Positions 55,675 to 64,000 of a DNA stretch of 64,000 nt are shown here, in pieces. This stretch comes from Ruegeria sp. R13_0 (GTDB lineage: Bacteria > Pseudomonadota > Alphaproteobacteria > Rhodobacterales > Rhodobacteraceae): the NCBI RefSeq assembly GCF_017743995.1, contig NZ_JAGHRB010000001.1:451980-515979 (forward strand), in the 5' to 3' direction. The translations under genes and the position numbers were made by a program. The notes under the pieces are model-generated. The model worked only from the letters and a program-made list of their open reading frames with translations. It made no database searches and was not told where the DNA came from. Each line of letters opens with the position of its first letter. Within the stretch, counting starts at the first letter, position 1.

Positions 55675-55747
55675 CGCAGCCCCCTTGATCTTTGGCGCGC
55701 AACATACGACATGACGCGCCATTGTCACCTTCTAATGCCGGATTGCC

Positions 55748-56194
55748 ATGCCTATCCACTCGGAAACCCGTCACCTGCCTTATACGGCCCAGCAGATGTA
55801 TGATCTGGTTGCTGACGTGGCGAGCTATCCCAAGTTCCTGCCTTGGTGTGCTGCCGCGCGTATCCGTCGGACCTATGCGGCTGGCGAGGCCGAGGTGATG
55901 GAGGCGGATCTGGTGATCTCGTTCAAGGTGTTTCGCGAACGGTTCGGAAGTCGGGTGACCTTGTTTGCCGGTCAAAAGAAGATAGACACTGAATATCTGG
56001 ACGGCCCGTTCAAATACATGAAATCGGACTGGCAGTTTGAAGACGCCCCCGAAGGTGGGTGCAACGTTTCGTTCCACGTCGATTTCGAGTTCAAGAACGC
56101 CATCCTGCAAGGGATCATTGGTGTCGTCTTCAACGAGGCCATGCAGCGCATCGTGCGCGCATTCGAGGCCCGCGCCGCCGAGCTTTACAGCTAA
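55748..56194 (+). CDS. COQ10/RatA-type SRPBCC protein
   Basis: A 148-residue START-fold protein of the COQ10/RatA family. It starts HSETRHLPYTAQQMYDLVADVASYPKFLPWC, the family signature split here as cytoplasmic lipid-binding pocket. In mitochondria and alphaproteobacteria it binds ubiquinone and helps respiration; RatA was first named as a toxin, but that activity is not expected here. Residues 60-148 complete the fold (GPFKYMKSDWQF). It is followed by the MmgE/PrpD gene after 38 bases. Confidence 0.88.
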   Translation: MPIHSETRHLPYTAQQMYDLVADVASYPKFLPWCAAARIRRTYAAGEAEVMEADLVISFKVFRERFGSRVTLFAGQKKIDTEYLDGPFKYMKSDWQFEDAPEGGCNVSFHVDFEFKNAILQGIIGVVFNEAMQRIVRAFEARAAELYS

Positions 56195-56232
56195 GGCTTT
56201 ACCAACGACCGACGCGCGCTAGACTGCGCGCT

Positions 56233-57528
56233 ATGTCTGGATTCACCTCAACGCTTGCGAGTTTTGCCGCCAGCCCCGTCAACACAACCGCGCAGGCGCG
56301 GGCCGTTACGTCTTTGTCTGTTCTCGACTGGATTGCCGTGGGTCGTGCCGGTGTGTCCGAGCCCGTGTCGGTCGCCGTTCGGGACATGGTGCAGGAGGAG
56401 GGCGGAGCAGCGCAGGCCCATCTTTTCGGCGGCGGGGCAGCGCCCTTGCGCGCGGCGGCGCTGGTCAATGGAACGGTGTCTCACGCGCTGGACTATGACG
56501 ACACCCATTTCGCCCATATCGGACATCCGTCCGTTGCCATCCTTCCTGCGGCCTTGGCGGTTTCGGAATGGGATGACCGTATCCTCGTTGATCTGCTGGA
56601 GGCGGCCCTGATCGGGATGGAGGTTTCGATCCGGATCGGCCTCTGGCTCGGCCGAGATCACTATCAGGCCGGGTTTCACCAAACGGCGACTGCGGGGGCC
56701 TTTGGGGCGGCGGTAGCAGCGGGTCGGGTGCTTGGGTTCGATGCCAACCAGATGCAGCAAGTTCTGGGCTTGACGGCCACGCGCGCGGCCGGTCTGAAAG
56801 CTCAGTTCGGTACCATGGGTAAACCCTACAATGCAGGATTGACCGCATCAGCCGGGATCGAGGCCGCGTTGCTGATTAAACGGGGCTTTGAGCCCAATGC
56901 AAGTGCGTTAGAGGGCCCGTATGGCTTTGGTGCAACCCATCAGGGCGTGGCGGATACATCAGCAGCGCTGGACGGGTTGGGGGAGGAGTGGCTGTTCGAA
57001 TCGGTCAGTCACAAGTTCCACGCGTGCTGCCACGGTTTGCACGCCGCGCTTGAGGCTGCTCTGCGTCTTGATATTGCCGAACCTGAAGTGGCTGAAATCA
57101 AGGTCAAAACCCATCCGCGCTGGATGAGTGTCTGCAACCAGATGTCTCCGACCACGGGGTTGGGGGCGAAGTTTTCCTATCGCACGGTGATCACCATGCA
57201 GGCGCTCGGCTACGACACCACTTTGCCAAGCAGTTACACCGAAAAGGTCTGCGCTGATCCTCGCATTCGCTCTTTGCGAGACCGCATCACGGTCGAGGCG
57301 GATGAAACCCGCACCGAGACCCAGGCCCGCCTAGAGCTTCTGCGGCGCGACGGCGTGCGACGCGAGGTTACCCATGATCTGATGGCTCCGATGTCTCTGG
57401 CGGATCGGGAAGACCGTGTCCGGGCCAAAGCGTCGAAACTGATTGGAGGGGCAGAGGCGGACGCGATCTGGTCAATGCTGCGCACCGGAGGTCGCGCCCG
57501 CGATCTGGCTGCAAAACTGGCGGGTTAA
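56233..57528 (+). CDS. MmgE/PrpD-family protein
   Basis: A 431-residue protein of the 2-methylcitrate dehydratase (PrpD) and cis-aconitate decarboxylase fold. Features are [23 protein letters not shown] at about 80-102 and [10 protein letters not shown] near 193, followed by [10 protein letters not shown]. It has no PrpC or PrpB gene beside it, so a role in methylcitrate is not supported; itaconate-type or other acids are possible. The ATG at 56233 is used; the open frame runs back into the COQ10 gene. Its stop overlaps the pyrC stop by 4 bp on the other strand. Confidence 0.85.
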   Translation: MSGFTSTLASFAASPVNTTAQARAVTSLSVLDWIAVGRAGVSEPVSVAVRDMVQEEGGAAQAHLFGGGAAPLRAAALVNGTVSHALDYDDTHFAHIGHPSVAILPAALAVSEWDDRILVDLLEAALIGMEVSIRIGLWLGRDHYQAGFHQTATAGAFGAAVAAGRVLGFDANQMQQVLGLTATRAAGLKAQFGTMGKPYNAGLTASAGIEAALLIKRGFEPNASALEGPYGFGATHQGVADTSAALDGLGEEWLFESVSHKFHACCHGLHAALEAALRLDIAEPEVAEIKVKTHPRWMSVCNQMSPTTGLGAKFSYRTVITMQALGYDTTLPSSYTEKVCADPRIRSLRDRITVEADETRTETQARLELLRRDGVRREVTHDLMAPMSLADREDRVRAKASKLIGGAEADAIWSMLRTGGRARDLAAKLAG

Positions 57529-58562
57529 ACCACGCGCCAGTGCAGGGGGAAGCCGGGGTCGAATACGGTGACGGGGCCGTCGCCACTTTCGATCTTCGAC
57601 GGGTATTCGACCGGGTCACCCTTGATCAGCGTGATCGAACTTTCGTTCACCGGGAGGCGATAGAAGGCCGGACCATTCAACGACACGAACCCTTCCAGCT
57701 TGTCTAGGGCACCTTCGCGGTCGAACATCTCGGCTACCAAGGACATGGTGTTTGTTGCCGTGAAACATCCCGCACAGCCACAGGCCATTTCCTTGTTGTC
57801 ATCCGTATGAGGCGCGCTGTCCGTGCCCAGGAAATAGCGCGGATCGCCCGAGGTCGCGGCCTTCAGCAGCTCCAACCGATGCTCTTCACGCTTGGCGACG
57901 GGCAGGCAGTAGTAGTGCGGTTTGATCCCGCCGACCAGAATGTGGTTGCGGTTGATGATCAGATGGTGCGCGGTGATCGTTGCGCCCAGATCGGTCTCGT
58001 TGGCCGCAACATACTGAACCCCGTCGCGGGTCGTAATATGCTCCATCACAACGCGCAGGCCGGGGGTTGCCATACGGATCGGATCCAGAACGCGGTCGAT
58101 GAACACAGCCTCACGGTCGAAGATGTCGATCTCGGAATCGGTGACCTCGCCATGAACACACAGGGGCAGGCCGATCTCGGCCATCCTCTCCAGCACCGGG
58201 CGCACATTGTCGAAATTCCGAACACCCGAATGCGAATTGGTCGTTGCACCTGCCGGGTAGAGCTTGACCGCCTTGACCAAACCACTTGCATGCGCAGCGG
58301 CGAGGTCTTCTGGATCCGTATCTTCGGTCAGATACAGGGTCATCAGCGGCTCGAACGTCATCCCTTCGGGCAGCGCAGCCATGATACGCTCGCGATAGGC
58401 GGCGGCGTGCGCGCCGGTCACCACCGGGGGCACCAGATTGGGCATGATGATCGCACGGCCAAAATGGCGGGCGGTTTCGGGAAGGACGGCCTGCAACATC
58501 GCGCCATCGCGCAGGTGCAGATGCCAGTCGTCGGGGCGGCGGATCGTGATGCTATCGGTCAT
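57525..58562 (-). CDS. pyrC: Dihydroorotase (class II)
   Basis: A 345-residue zinc amidohydrolase closing the ring of dihydroorotate in pyrimidine synthesis. Metal ligands are the N-terminal WHLHLRDG, the carboxylated lysine in [13 protein letters not shown], and GTDSAPH with [11 protein letters not shown] near 265. Length and short form (E. coli PyrC type) are standard. Divergent from the CoxD-like gene. Confidence 0.95.
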   Translation of the reverse strand: MTDSITIRRPDDWHLHLRDGAMLQAVLPETARHFGRAIIMPNLVPPVVTGAHAAAYRERIMAALPEGMTFEPLMTLYLTEDTDPEDLAAAHASGLVKAVKLYPAGATTNSHSGVRNFDNVRPVLERMAEIGLPLCVHGEVTDSEIDIFDREAVFIDRVLDPIRMATPGLRVVMEHITTRDGVQYVAANETDLGATITAHHLIINRNHILVGGIKPHYYCLPVAKREEHRLELLKAATSGDPRYFLGTDSAPHTDDNKEMACGCAGCFTATNTMSLVAEMFDREGALDKLEGFVSLNGPAFYRLPVNESSITLIKGDPVEYPSKIESGDGPVTVFDPGFPLHWRVV

Positions 58563-58697
58563 GCGCCTCCGCTAACACAGAGGCCGCCGCCGTAAAAGCC
58601 CTTGTCAACTCGTTCGAACGTCGTAGCTCAGAAACGGGTGATGGCCTTGACGCACAGGCGCGGCCATGACCTTTTGTGGCAAGGGAGAATTCAGCAC

Positions 58698-59606
58698 ATG
58701 ACACAGCCAGATTCCATAGACGCGGTTCAAACCATGCTAAGCGCGCAGGGCTATGTTTGCGGCCGTGCGCTGGCAACGGTCGTCTTCCTGTCGCTGAAAC
58801 TCGGCCGGCCGCTGTTTCTGGAAGGTGAGGCCGGTGTAGGCAAGACCGAGATCGCCAAGGCACTGGCCGCAGGGCTTGGTCGCCGCCTGATCCGCTTGCA
58901 ATGCTACGAAGGGCTTGATGCGTCCTCTGCCGTTTATGAATGGAACTTTCCCGCGCAGATGGTCGCCATCCGAACCGCCGAAGCTGCGGGCGGCGCAGAC
59001 CGCTCAGCCCTGCAGACCGAGCTGTTCTCGGATGACTACCTCGTCGAACGCCCATTGCTGCAAGCCATGAGGCCCGATGAAAACGGCGCGCCGGTGCTGT
59101 TGATCGACGAGTTGGACCGCACGGATGAACCCTTCGAGGCCTTCCTGCTGGAAGCACTCAGCGATTTTCAGGTCACGATCCCGGAACTCGGCACCGTCAA
59201 AGCCCCCGAACCACCCGTCGTGATCGTCACCTCAAACCGAACGCGCGAGGTGCATGACGCTCTCAAGCGCCGCTGCCTTTACCACTGGGTCGATTACCCG
59301 GATTTCGACCGGGAGATTGAAATCTTAAACGCCCGCGCGCCCGAAGCGGCCCAATCGCTCAGCCGCGAGGTCGTGGCCTTTGTCCAGCGCTTGCGCACCG
59401 AAGATCTGTTCAAGAAACCCGGCGTGGCCGAAACCATCGACTGGGCCAAATGCCTGCTAGCACTGGACGTCATCAACCTCAGCCCCGAAGTGATCGGAGA
59501 TACCCTCGGCGCGATCCTGAAATACCAGGACGACATCCAAAAACTGCAAGGATCCGAGGCCAAACGCATTCTTGACGAAGCCAAAGCCGATTTAGAACCG
59601 GCCTGA
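58698..59606 (+). CDS. coxD: MoxR-type AAA ATPase, CoxD-like
   Basis: A 302-residue AAA protein. Walker A GEAGVGKT is at 43-50, Walker B VLLIDELDR near 137, and the sensor VIVTSNRTREV near 175. In Oligotropha CoxD of similar length unfolds and inserts copper and sulfur in CO dehydrogenase. Here a CoxE-like gene follows, then XdhC, MoeA-like and coxS genes. The start at 58698 has AGGGAG upstream; an earlier TTG opens a longer frame. That it acts on the coxS-containing hydroxylase is inference. Confidence 0.82.
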   Translation: MTQPDSIDAVQTMLSAQGYVCGRALATVVFLSLKLGRPLFLEGEAGVGKTEIAKALAAGLGRRLIRLQCYEGLDASSAVYEWNFPAQMVAIRTAEAAGGADRSALQTELFSDDYLVERPLLQAMRPDENGAPVLLIDELDRTDEPFEAFLLEALSDFQVTIPELGTVKAPEPPVVIVTSNRTREVHDALKRRCLYHWVDYPDFDREIEILNARAPEAAQSLSREVVAFVQRLRTEDLFKKPGVAETIDWAKCLLALDVINLSPEVIGDTLGAILKYQDDIQKLQGSEAKRILDEAKADLEPA

Positions 59607-59621
59607 TGCTTCTTCTGTTTG

Positions 59622-59656
59622 AAAATACCTCGGGGGTATGGGGGCAGAGCCCCCAT
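59622..59656. repeat. Palindromic intergenic element, copy 2
   Basis: The same AAAATACCTCGGGGGT lead as copy 1 is followed by ATGGGGGCAGAGCCCCCAT, an 8-bp stem with an AGA loop. The outer pairs are A-T and T-A here but C-G and C-G in copy 1, a two-site compensatory change. It lies between coxD- and coxE-like genes. Confidence 0.8.
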
Positions 59657-59664
59657 GAGCGCTG

Positions 59665-60924
59665 ATGGCCGAACAGATCCCGCTCGACATTCCCGAAAAC
59701 CCGAAGCTGGCGCAGAACATCACTCACTTTGCCCGCGCCCTCCGTAAGGCCGGGTTGCCAATCGGCACCGGTCGCGTAGTGGATGCCATCCGGGCCGTTG
59801 AGGCCGCAGGCTTCACCGAAAAGCAGGATTTCTACTGGACTTTACACGCCTGTTTTGTGAACCGGCCAGAGCATCGCACCGTCTTCGCGCAGGTCTTTCG
59901 CCTTTATTGGCGCGACCCAAGGTATCTGGAACACATGATGTCCATGATGCTGCCCGCCATTCGTGGGGTGCAGGAAGAACGCAAAGCCGACGCAGGTGAA
60001 AAACGCGCGGCTGAGGCGTTGCTTGACGGGGTTGAACGCGATCAGCCTGAAACCTCCGAGGAGCAGGAAGGCGAGACCGAGCTTGAGATCGATGCCTCGC
60101 AAACCGCCTCGTCCGAGGAGCGTCTGCGCAGTCTGGATTTCGAACAGATGAGTGCCGATGAGATCGCTCAGGCCAAGCGCCTCCTGTCGTGCCTCAGTCT
60201 GCCGGTCAAGCCGATCGAAAGCCGCCGCAGCCAGGCCAGCCATATCGGCCACCGGATCGACCGGGCGAGAACCCTGCGCGCCGCCATGCGTCAAGGCGGA
60301 GAGCTGCACGATATCGCGAAACAAAAACCCCGACCGCGCTGGCCCAATCTGGTCGTGCTCTGCGATATCTCCGGCTCGATGAGCCAATATAGCCGCCTGA
60401 TCCTGCACTTCCTGCACACGGTCTCGAACGCCAAAGGCGCCGGCTGGGCCAAGGTCCATGCCTTTACTTTTGGCACGCAACTGACCAATATCACCCGTCA
60501 TCTACATCAGCGCGACGTGGATGCCGCCCTAGCAGCGGCCGGGGCCGAGGCGCAAGATTGGGAAGGGGGCACGCGGATCGGAGACTGCCTGCACGCCTTT
60601 AACCGAGACTGGTCGCGGCGCGTCATGGGGCAGGGTGCGGTGGTTCTGCTGATCTCGGACGGGCTGGACCGCGGTGCGCCCGAAGACTTGGCGAAAGAGA
60701 CCGAGCGGCTGCATCTTTCGGCCCGGCGTTTGATCTGGCTGAACCCTCTGCTCCGTTGGGACGGGTTCGCCCCGAAAGCACAAGGTGTGGCCGCCATGCT
60801 GCCCCATGTCGACAGCTTCCGCGCGGGTCATTCGATTGCGTCGCTGGAAGACCTCGCCTCTGTCATCTCTGCTCAGGACGATGTCGGAGAGAAAGCGCGG
60901 CTCATGTCCGCGCTTTCCGGCTAG
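59665..60924 (+). CDS. coxE: VWA-domain protein, CoxE-like
   Basis: A 419-residue protein with a long N-terminal helical part (1-220) and a VWA domain (about 225-400) whose metal-ion site DISGSMS is at 234-240. CoxE works with the MoxR partner CoxD in maturing the molybdenum/copper site of CO dehydrogenase. Tight order with CoxD supports the name. The stop lies 3 bases from the end of the convergent periplasmic protein gene. Confidence 0.85.
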   Translation: MAEQIPLDIPENPKLAQNITHFARALRKAGLPIGTGRVVDAIRAVEAAGFTEKQDFYWTLHACFVNRPEHRTVFAQVFRLYWRDPRYLEHMMSMMLPAIRGVQEERKADAGEKRAAEALLDGVERDQPETSEEQEGETELEIDASQTASSEERLRSLDFEQMSADEIAQAKRLLSCLSLPVKPIESRRSQASHIGHRIDRARTLRAAMRQGGELHDIAKQKPRPRWPNLVVLCDISGSMSQYSRLILHFLHTVSNAKGAGWAKVHAFTFGTQLTNITRHLHQRDVDAALAAAGAEAQDWEGGTRIGDCLHAFNRDWSRRVMGQGAVVLLISDGLDRGAPEDLAKETERLHLSARRLIWLNPLLRWDGFAPKAQGVAAMLPHVDSFRAGHSIASLEDLASVISAQDDVGEKARLMSALSG

Positions 60925-60927
60925 GAT

Positions 60928-61428
60928 TTAGCCCAGCTGTTTTTCGTTACACTCACGCGCCATTTCCATGGCCTTGTAAGTGCCGGTCAGATCGACGGTG
61001 AACGCAAATTCCTTTTCGGGGAAGACAACCATGACCTCTTTCTTGGCCAGATCATCCGCAAATTGTGGGTCGTCGGACAGGACGTAACCGCCAGAGTAGC
61101 CCTTGGTGATATTGCCCTTCATGCCCGTGGCTTCACCGACATACAGGTTTTCACCCAGCAGAATTGCCACGGCTTCTTTCTCGCCGCGTTTGATATTGGT
61201 TTCCGCCTTGGTGAAAACACCAACGTAACCCACACCGCGATCTTCGGTCAGGCCCATCTGAACAACGTTTTCCGCGTCATCCACGGCCTCAATCAGGCAA
61301 GATTTCTTTTCGTTGTCGATGAAGACTTTCCAGCCTTCAACCTCACCGTAGCGTTCGAATGTATCAGCCCATGCAGCGGTCGAGGCCAACAGGCCGACCG
61401 CCGTTCCCAGTGTAAGAATGCGTTTCAA
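60928..61428 (-). CDS. Periplasmic protein of unknown function, TTG start
   Basis: A 166-residue protein I cannot name. It begins with a signal peptide (KRILTLGTAVGLLASTAAWA) and the mature part has GWKVFIDNEKKSCLIEA and MAMARECN-like cysteines near its ends (one after residue 35, one near 160), a pattern like IalB-type proteins but too weak to assign. The TTG at 61428 is preferred because GGAGACGAAG precedes it and the signal starts there; the only upstream ATG would put 13 hydrophilic residues before it. Lies within the Cox gene group on the opposite strand. Confidence 0.78.
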   Translation of the reverse strand: MKRILTLGTAVGLLASTAAWADTFERYGEVEGWKVFIDNEKKSCLIEAVDDAENVVQMGLTEDRGVGYVGVFTKAETNIKRGEKEAVAILLGENLYVGEATGMKGNITKGYSGGYVLSDDPQFADDLAKKEVMVVFPEKEFAFTVDLTGTYKAMEMARECNEKQLG

Positions 61429-61653
61429 CTCTTCGTCTCCGTTGAGAAATTTATTGAGAGCGCCCAATCCAAATTCAGGCGCAGTTTCAACTTAAGACGT
61501 GGGGTATTCGCAATCAATCCTTTGAGAGTGTGAATATCAAATCGGCCTTTTACTGCCCACATAAACGCGAATTGACTGCCGTCTCCGACTAACGTTCGCT
61601 TTTCATTGGTCCAAGGCTGCCTATGTTGGTTTGCGACAAGCTAGGAGGATTCG

Positions 61654-62622
61654 ATGAATCGATTCGACAGCAGCCCGGAACGCGCTTTGGAATGGCACCG
61701 CAGCGGTCGCGGTGCCGCGCTGGCCACTGTTGTCGAAACCTGGGGCAGCGCACCGCGTCGTGTGGGGTCTCAGCTGGTGATTGGTGGGGACGGGCGGATC
61801 GAAGGCTCGGTCTCGGGCGGTTGCGTCGAAGGTGCGGTGATCGTCGAAGCCATTGAAGCCATTGACGAGGGTGAGGCGCGCCTGCTTGAATTCGGTGTCA
61901 GCGACGAAGACGCCTTTGCCGTCGGTTTGGCCTGCGGCGGGACGATCCGGGTTTTGGTCGAGCCGGTCGGCTCTGTCCTGCCTGAGCCGATGCTGGCCGA
62001 GTTGGTCGCCGCCCGTGCGCGCCGTGAACCACTGGCCTATGAAGTGAATACAGACAGCGGACACAGGGCCTTGCGCCGGAATGCTTATGCGGATCGGCTG
62101 CGTATGGATCGGTCTGGTTTCGAGGAAGACGGTAAGACCTTCGTGGCCGTTCACAACCCGCCTTTGCGGTTGATCATCGTTGGTGCGGTTCACATCGCGC
62201 AGGCCTTGGTGCCGATGGCGCGGATTGCGGGTTACGACCCGGCCATCATCGACCCGCGTGAGGCGTTTGCCGCAGACAGCCGCTTTCCCGGAGAGACCCT
62301 GTTGACCGATTGGCCGGATGAAGCGGTTGCCAAGTTAGGTTTTGATCAGCGCACGGCCATTGTCCTGTTGACCCACGATCCGAAACTGGATGATCCGGCC
62401 CTGCAGGCCGCGTTGGATGCCGATGTGTTCTACATTGGCGCCCTTGGGTCGACCCGCACCCATGCCAAAAGGGTTGAGCGGATGACCGAGGCGGGGTTCA
62501 CCCAAGCTCAGATCGCGCGCATTCACGGGCCGATTGGCCTTGATATCGGTGCCGCAGGTCCCTCCGAGATTGCCGTGGCCATTCTGGCCCAGATGACGGC
62601 TGTTCTGCGAGGTAAGGCATGA
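61654..62622 (+). CDS. XdhC-family molybdenum-enzyme maturation protein
   Basis: A 322-residue protein. The N-terminal XdhC/CoxI domain (1-105) has GSVSGGCVEGAV and FGVACGGTIRVLVEP-like residues (LACGGTIRVLVEP), and the C-terminal Rossmann domain (about 165-310) has IIVGAVHIAQAL. XdhC binds the molybdenum cofactor and protects or delivers the sulfurated form to xanthine dehydrogenase and relatives. Its start has GGAGG upstream; its stop overlaps the MoeA-like gene by 4 bp. Confidence 0.9.
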   Translation: MNRFDSSPERALEWHRSGRGAALATVVETWGSAPRRVGSQLVIGGDGRIEGSVSGGCVEGAVIVEAIEAIDEGEARLLEFGVSDEDAFAVGLACGGTIRVLVEPVGSVLPEPMLAELVAARARREPLAYEVNTDSGHRALRRNAYADRLRMDRSGFEEDGKTFVAVHNPPLRLIIVGAVHIAQALVPMARIAGYDPAIIDPREAFAADSRFPGETLLTDWPDEAVAKLGFDQRTAIVLLTHDPKLDDPALQAALDADVFYIGALGSTRTHAKRVERMTEAGFTQAQIARIHGPIGLDIGAAGPSEIAVAILAQMTAVLRGKA

Positions 62623-63620
62623 AATTCGGCCCTGTGCCCGTGAACGAAGCTGCCGGAGCCATTCTCGCGCATTCCGTCAAGGTCTCGGACCAAAAGCTGC
62701 GCAAGGGGCTTATGCTGAGTGCCGAGCACGTCTCGCAATTGTCTAGCGCGGGGTTTGACGAGGTCATCGTCGCCCGTCTGGAACCCGGCGACTGTCATGA
62801 GGACGAAGCTGCCGAAATGCTGGCCCGTGCTCTGGTTCCTGACCCTTCTGACGCCAATTTGCGCCTGACCGAGGCGTTTACCGGCCGCGTGAACCTTCTG
62901 GCCGAGGGGCCGGGCGTGGTGGTGCTGGATGTGGCCGCACTCGAGCAATTCAACCGCATCAATCCGATGATCACCGTCGCAACGGTCCCGCAACACCAAC
63001 AGATGACAGCGGGCGGTATGGTCGCCACGATCAAGGTGATCTCCTACGCTGTTCCCAAAGCCGATGTTGAACGCGCGGCGGGTTTGGCGCAGGCCTCGGT
63101 GCGCCTTGTCGCGCCGGTCTATCGCAGCGCGGGATTGATCGTGACGGACATCGCCGGAGGGCCGCCCAATGAGAAGGGAATCGCGGCCATGCGCGGGCGT
63201 GTCGAAGCTCTGGGCATGGACCTGTGCGATGTGCAGATCGTCCCGCATAAAACCGACCAACTTGCATCGGCCATTGATCGTGCCGAAGGCGATGTGCTGA
63301 TGATCCTGACGGCCTCGGCCACGTCGGATGTGAACGACGTGGCCCCGTCTGCCGTGCGCGCCGCGGGCGGGGAAGTTGACCGGTTCGGCATGCCAGTAGA
63401 TCCGGGCAACTTGCTGTTTCTGGGGGCGTTGAACACACGCCCTGTGATCGGCCTGCCGGGATGCGCGCGCTCTCCCGCTTTGAACGGGGCTGATTGGGTT
63501 TTGTCGCGGGTCGCCTGCGGGGTCGAGACCACTGGTGCTGATATTGCTGCGATGGGTGTGGGTGGTCTGCTCAAGGAAATCCCGACCCGCCCGCAACCCC
63601 GCGCGCAGCGGAAGAAGTAG
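62619..63620 (+). CDS. MoeA/MogA-like molybdopterin-binding protein
   Basis: A 333-residue protein with a MoCF_biosynth-type molybdopterin-binding domain (about 165-330, with LTASATSDVNDVAPSA and NLLFLGAL). The N-terminal part (1-160) resembles the CoxF/MoeA-like front that precedes it in XdhC operons (FGPVPVNEAAGAILAHS). It may insert or hold molybdopterin for the hydroxylase. Coupled to XdhC; the next gene coxS starts 148 bases on. Confidence 0.85.
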   Translation: MKFGPVPVNEAAGAILAHSVKVSDQKLRKGLMLSAEHVSQLSSAGFDEVIVARLEPGDCHEDEAAEMLARALVPDPSDANLRLTEAFTGRVNLLAEGPGVVVLDVAALEQFNRINPMITVATVPQHQQMTAGGMVATIKVISYAVPKADVERAAGLAQASVRLVAPVYRSAGLIVTDIAGGPPNEKGIAAMRGRVEALGMDLCDVQIVPHKTDQLASAIDRAEGDVLMILTASATSDVNDVAPSAVRAAGGEVDRFGMPVDPGNLLFLGALNTRPVIGLPGCARSPALNGADWVLSRVACGVETTGADIAAMGVGGLLKEIPTRPQPRAQRKK

Positions 63621-63768
63621 GTCAGAGGCCCAAAGGCGGCGCCTGTGAAATTATGGCGTCGGCCTTTTGCGTCCCTCTGGTGTCAAAAAGCGACAAATTC
63701 CTGTTCTCAAGCCAGACCTCCCGTGTTTAACTCGCCCCAAGCGAATGAGCTAAAGAAGGGGAGGTCTT

Positions 63769-64000
63769 ATGCCAAATATATCGCTGACTGTGAATGGTCT
63801 GTCTGTGAGCGGTGATGTTGAGGGTCGGACGTTATTGTCTGGTTTTTTGCGGGATCATTTGTCTTTGACGGGGACGCATGTTGGCTGTGATACGGCGCAA
63901 TGCGGGGCCTGTGTGGTGCATGTAAACGGCGAGGCCGTGAAGTCGTGCAACATGCTGGCGGTTGAGGCCGACGGGGCCGAGGTCGGCACGATCGAGGGTC
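63769..64000 (+). CDS. coxS: [2Fe-2S] small subunit of a molybdenum hydroxylase, CoxS type (cut by window edge)
   Basis: The first 77 codons of a small subunit with a plant-ferredoxin fold. The N-terminal [2Fe-2S] ligands C40, C45, C48 and C60 are all seen ([12 protein letters not shown] and KSCN). The start has GGGGAGG 6 bases upstream. CoxS carries electrons from the molybdenum subunit to the FAD subunit. A small subunit as first structural gene is the order (coxSLM) of form II clusters, whose CO oxidation is doubtful; the large subunit lies beyond the right edge, so its signature cannot be checked. Confidence 0.88.
   Translation, partial: MPNISLTVNGLSVSGDVEGRTLLSGFLRDHLSLTGTHVGCDTAQCGACVVHVNGEAVKSCNMLAVEADGAEVGTIEG

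Noticed and set aside
55748..56194. RatA reading as toxin of a toxin-antitoxin pair
   Set aside because: The SRPBCC protein has no antitoxin partner next to it and the COQ10 (ubiquinone-binding) reading fits its neighbourhood and the family in alphaproteobacteria better.

Overview
The window reads as chromosomal DNA of a marine alphaproteobacterium of the Rhodobacterales (Roseobacter group). No 16S gene is present, so this rests on gene content: a trgA-trgB-cysK tellurite locus, the DUF6477/DUF6456 pair of Rhodobacterales, several GcvT-type methylamine oxidases and MttB-like proteins, Cox (molybdenum hydroxylase) accessory genes, a palindromic intergenic element seen in two copies, and high-GC coding sequence with short overlapping operons. 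Almost all DNA is coding. I see no prophage, IS element, CRISPR array, rRNA or plasmid function.

Layout. 1-3 kb: an HtrA-type periplasmic protease followed by an OmpR-type regulator and a histidine kinase cut by the window edge. 3-3.7 kb: a roughly 700 bp gene-free stretch with several hairpins. 3.7-10.8 kb (minus): MocA-like nucleotidyltransferase, a large dimethylglycine/sarcosine dehydrogenase-like flavoenzyme, a CNNM/CBS/CorC membrane protein, XerD, a large exported protein and a 49-residue membrane microprotein. 10.9-15 kb: aroK-aroB, an S2P-CBS protease, ssb and a lytic transglycosylase. 15-21.6 kb: a complete peptide-type ABC importer with a fused double ATPase and an enlarged permease. 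21.9-27.6 kb: miaA, pyrH, a class V aminotransferase, photolyase and a cyclopropane-fatty-acid synthase-like enzyme. 27.7-32.8 kb: trgA, trgB, cysK and a large mechanosensitive channel. 32.9-37.7 kb: tRNA-Ser(GGA), a YrbL-like protein, a DUF1989 protein, a GT25 glycosyltransferase, a truncated globin coupled to a class III cyclase, and a TetR regulator. 37.8-47.9 kb: PPK2, an alpha/beta hydrolase, metA, a P-loop protein, two EamA exporters, a FadL-type porin, a methyltransferase, guaA and an MgtC protein. 48-51.2 kb: an MttB-family methyltransferase and a divergent DUF6477/DUF6456 pair that resembles the activator locus of gene transfer agents. 51.2-58.6 kb: oxyR with a convergent peroxiredoxin, lipA, an M20 amidohydrolase, hpt, a COQ10/RatA protein, an MmgE/PrpD protein and pyrC. 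58.7-64 kb: CoxD-like AAA ATPase, CoxE-like VWA protein, XdhC, a MoeA-like molybdopterin-binding protein and the start of a coxS-type [2Fe-2S] subunit gene, cut by the right edge.

Systems of most interest are the globin-cyclase pair (probable gas- or redox-controlled cAMP synthesis), the GafA-like regulator with CtrA-type half-sites, the Cox maturation cluster, an ABC importer of unusual architecture, a MetA whose residue 111 predicts acetyl-CoA use, and the covarying palindromic repeat. Several gene starts were moved inward from the longest open frame on Shine-Dalgarno and homology grounds; each is explained in its entry.
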